DNA from: Catonella morbi ATCC 51271
GTDB taxonomy: Bacteria; Bacillota; Clostridia; Lachnospirales; Lachnospiraceae
Length of the DNA stretch: 64,000 bases
Reading direction: 5' to 3'
NCBI RefSeq assembly: GCF_000160035.2
Contig: NZ_KI535366.1
Span: 2,271 to 66,270, forward strand
In this document: positions 63,590 to 64,000 of the stretch, in pieces
Numbering within the stretch: the first letter of the stretch is position 1
How the letters are laid out: every line of letters starts with the position of its first letter
Translations under genes and position numbers: made by a program
Notes under the pieces: generated by a model
What the model saw: the letters and a program-made list of their open reading frames with translations, nothing else
Database searches by the model: none
Told to the model about the DNA's origin: nothing

Positions 63590-64000
63590 ATGGAAGAAAG
63601 ACAAAATAGCGGTGTAAATAAGGCATTTTTGGTGCTTATACTTATTTTCTGTATGATAATTGCAGGAATGATAGGTTTTGGTATGACAGGTCTTAATGCA
63701 ATAAAAAATCAGCCTGTGGCTATAGAGAATTCAGTTGAAAACGGTAAGGGTGAGGTTTCCGGCAAAGAAGATGAGGCAGATAAGGTGCCTGAAAAAAAGG
63801 AAACAGTTAAACTCCCACATACGCAGACCGGTTCTAAATTAGCAGGTGAAAGAACCGCCGATTTATCGGATGTGGTTGAGGCAGTTATGCCATCACTTGT
63901 GGCAATTACTTCTGAAGGTGAAGAAAGTATAAACAGCTGGTTTGGAACGCAGATTAGAAAAACTAAAGATATGGGCTCCGGGATAATTGTAGACAATGAT
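63590..64000 (+). CDS. htrA: HtrA/DegP-type serine protease, cut by window edge
   Basis: The first 137 codons are visible. A short cytoplasmic N-terminus is followed by a membrane anchor (FLVLILIFCMIIAGMIGFGM, about 14-33), a charged low-complexity linker, and the start of the protease domain: DLSDVVEAVMPSLVAITSE and MGSGIIVDND, typical of the HtrA beta-barrel before the catalytic His. Catalytic residues and PDZ domain lie beyond base 64000. ATG 63590 is backed by AAGAAAGGG at 63572-63580. Confidence 0.85.
   Translation, partial: MEERQNSGVNKAFLVLILIFCMIIAGMIGFGMTGLNAIKNQPVAIENSVENGKGEVSGKEDEADKVPEKKETVKLPHTQTGSKLAGERTADLSDVVEAVMPSLVAITSEGEESINSWFGTQIRKTKDMGSGIIVDND

Overview
The window looks like a chromosome segment of a low-GC, strictly anaerobic Gram-positive bacterium, most likely an oral or gut member of the Lachnospiraceae (Clostridia). 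The reasons are a selenocysteine-containing glycine reductase, formate-THF ligase, a fused AdhE, a tyrosine T-box leader, a firmicute-type LexA box at recA, CdaA/CdaR and a Gram-positive type IV pilus locus. Genus and species cannot be fixed from the sequence alone.

Layout. 1-4585: end of a three-gene cassette (TerB-type protein, BrxD-like ATPase, Lhr-type helicase) resembling accessory DNA-processing/defence modules; its first gene runs off the left edge. A radical SAM gene overlaps its end, followed by RNase HI. 6293-6990: one promoter, six tRNAs (Pro, Gly, Arg, His, Gln, Leu) and a terminator. 7172-12804: YitT-type membrane protein, glmM and ftsK, with two copies of a GC-rich structured repeat. 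12823-20030: fhs, grdX, a TetR-type regulator, grdE, grdB (in-frame TGA = selenocysteine) and a YkvI-type transporter, probably a glycine-fermentation module. 20094-21318: mazEF and a small membrane-anchored Mrr-like protein on the minus strand. 21701-24560: purC, and tyrS under a T-box, among copies of a palindromic mobile-like repeat.

24687-43095: a type IV pilus locus (pilB, pilT, pilC, major pilin, prepilin peptidase, a pilM-pilN fusion, pilO, four minor-pilin-like genes and a 1685-residue exported protein), preceded by a decayed GGDEF remnant. 43445-48904: an Rpn-like nuclease with a 12-bp tandem repeat, then recA-recX, rny and exonuclease III. 48990-52621: adhE with a Rex-like operator and a small kinase-like gene. 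52692-55491: another palindromic repeat, hicBA, a NUDIX hydrolase and serine dehydratase sdaAB-sdaAA. 55617-63409: envelope polymer genes (ABC exporter ATPase and permease, a CDP-glycerol transferase-like protein, a polyprenyl-phosphate sugar transferase) enclosing the c-di-AMP pair cdaA-cdaR and two unknown membrane proteins. The right edge cuts an HtrA-type protease.

How the genes may work together: serine dehydratase, glycine reductase, formate-THF ligase and AdhE fit an amino-acid-fermenting anaerobe. The pilus genes form a near-complete set for assembly, retraction and pilin maturation. The least explained material is the TerB/BrxD/helicase cassette, two families of structured repeats, tandem TGTAAC sites in front of the pilus genes, the three-fold operator-like repeat before grdE, and the very large exported protein ending the pilus operon.
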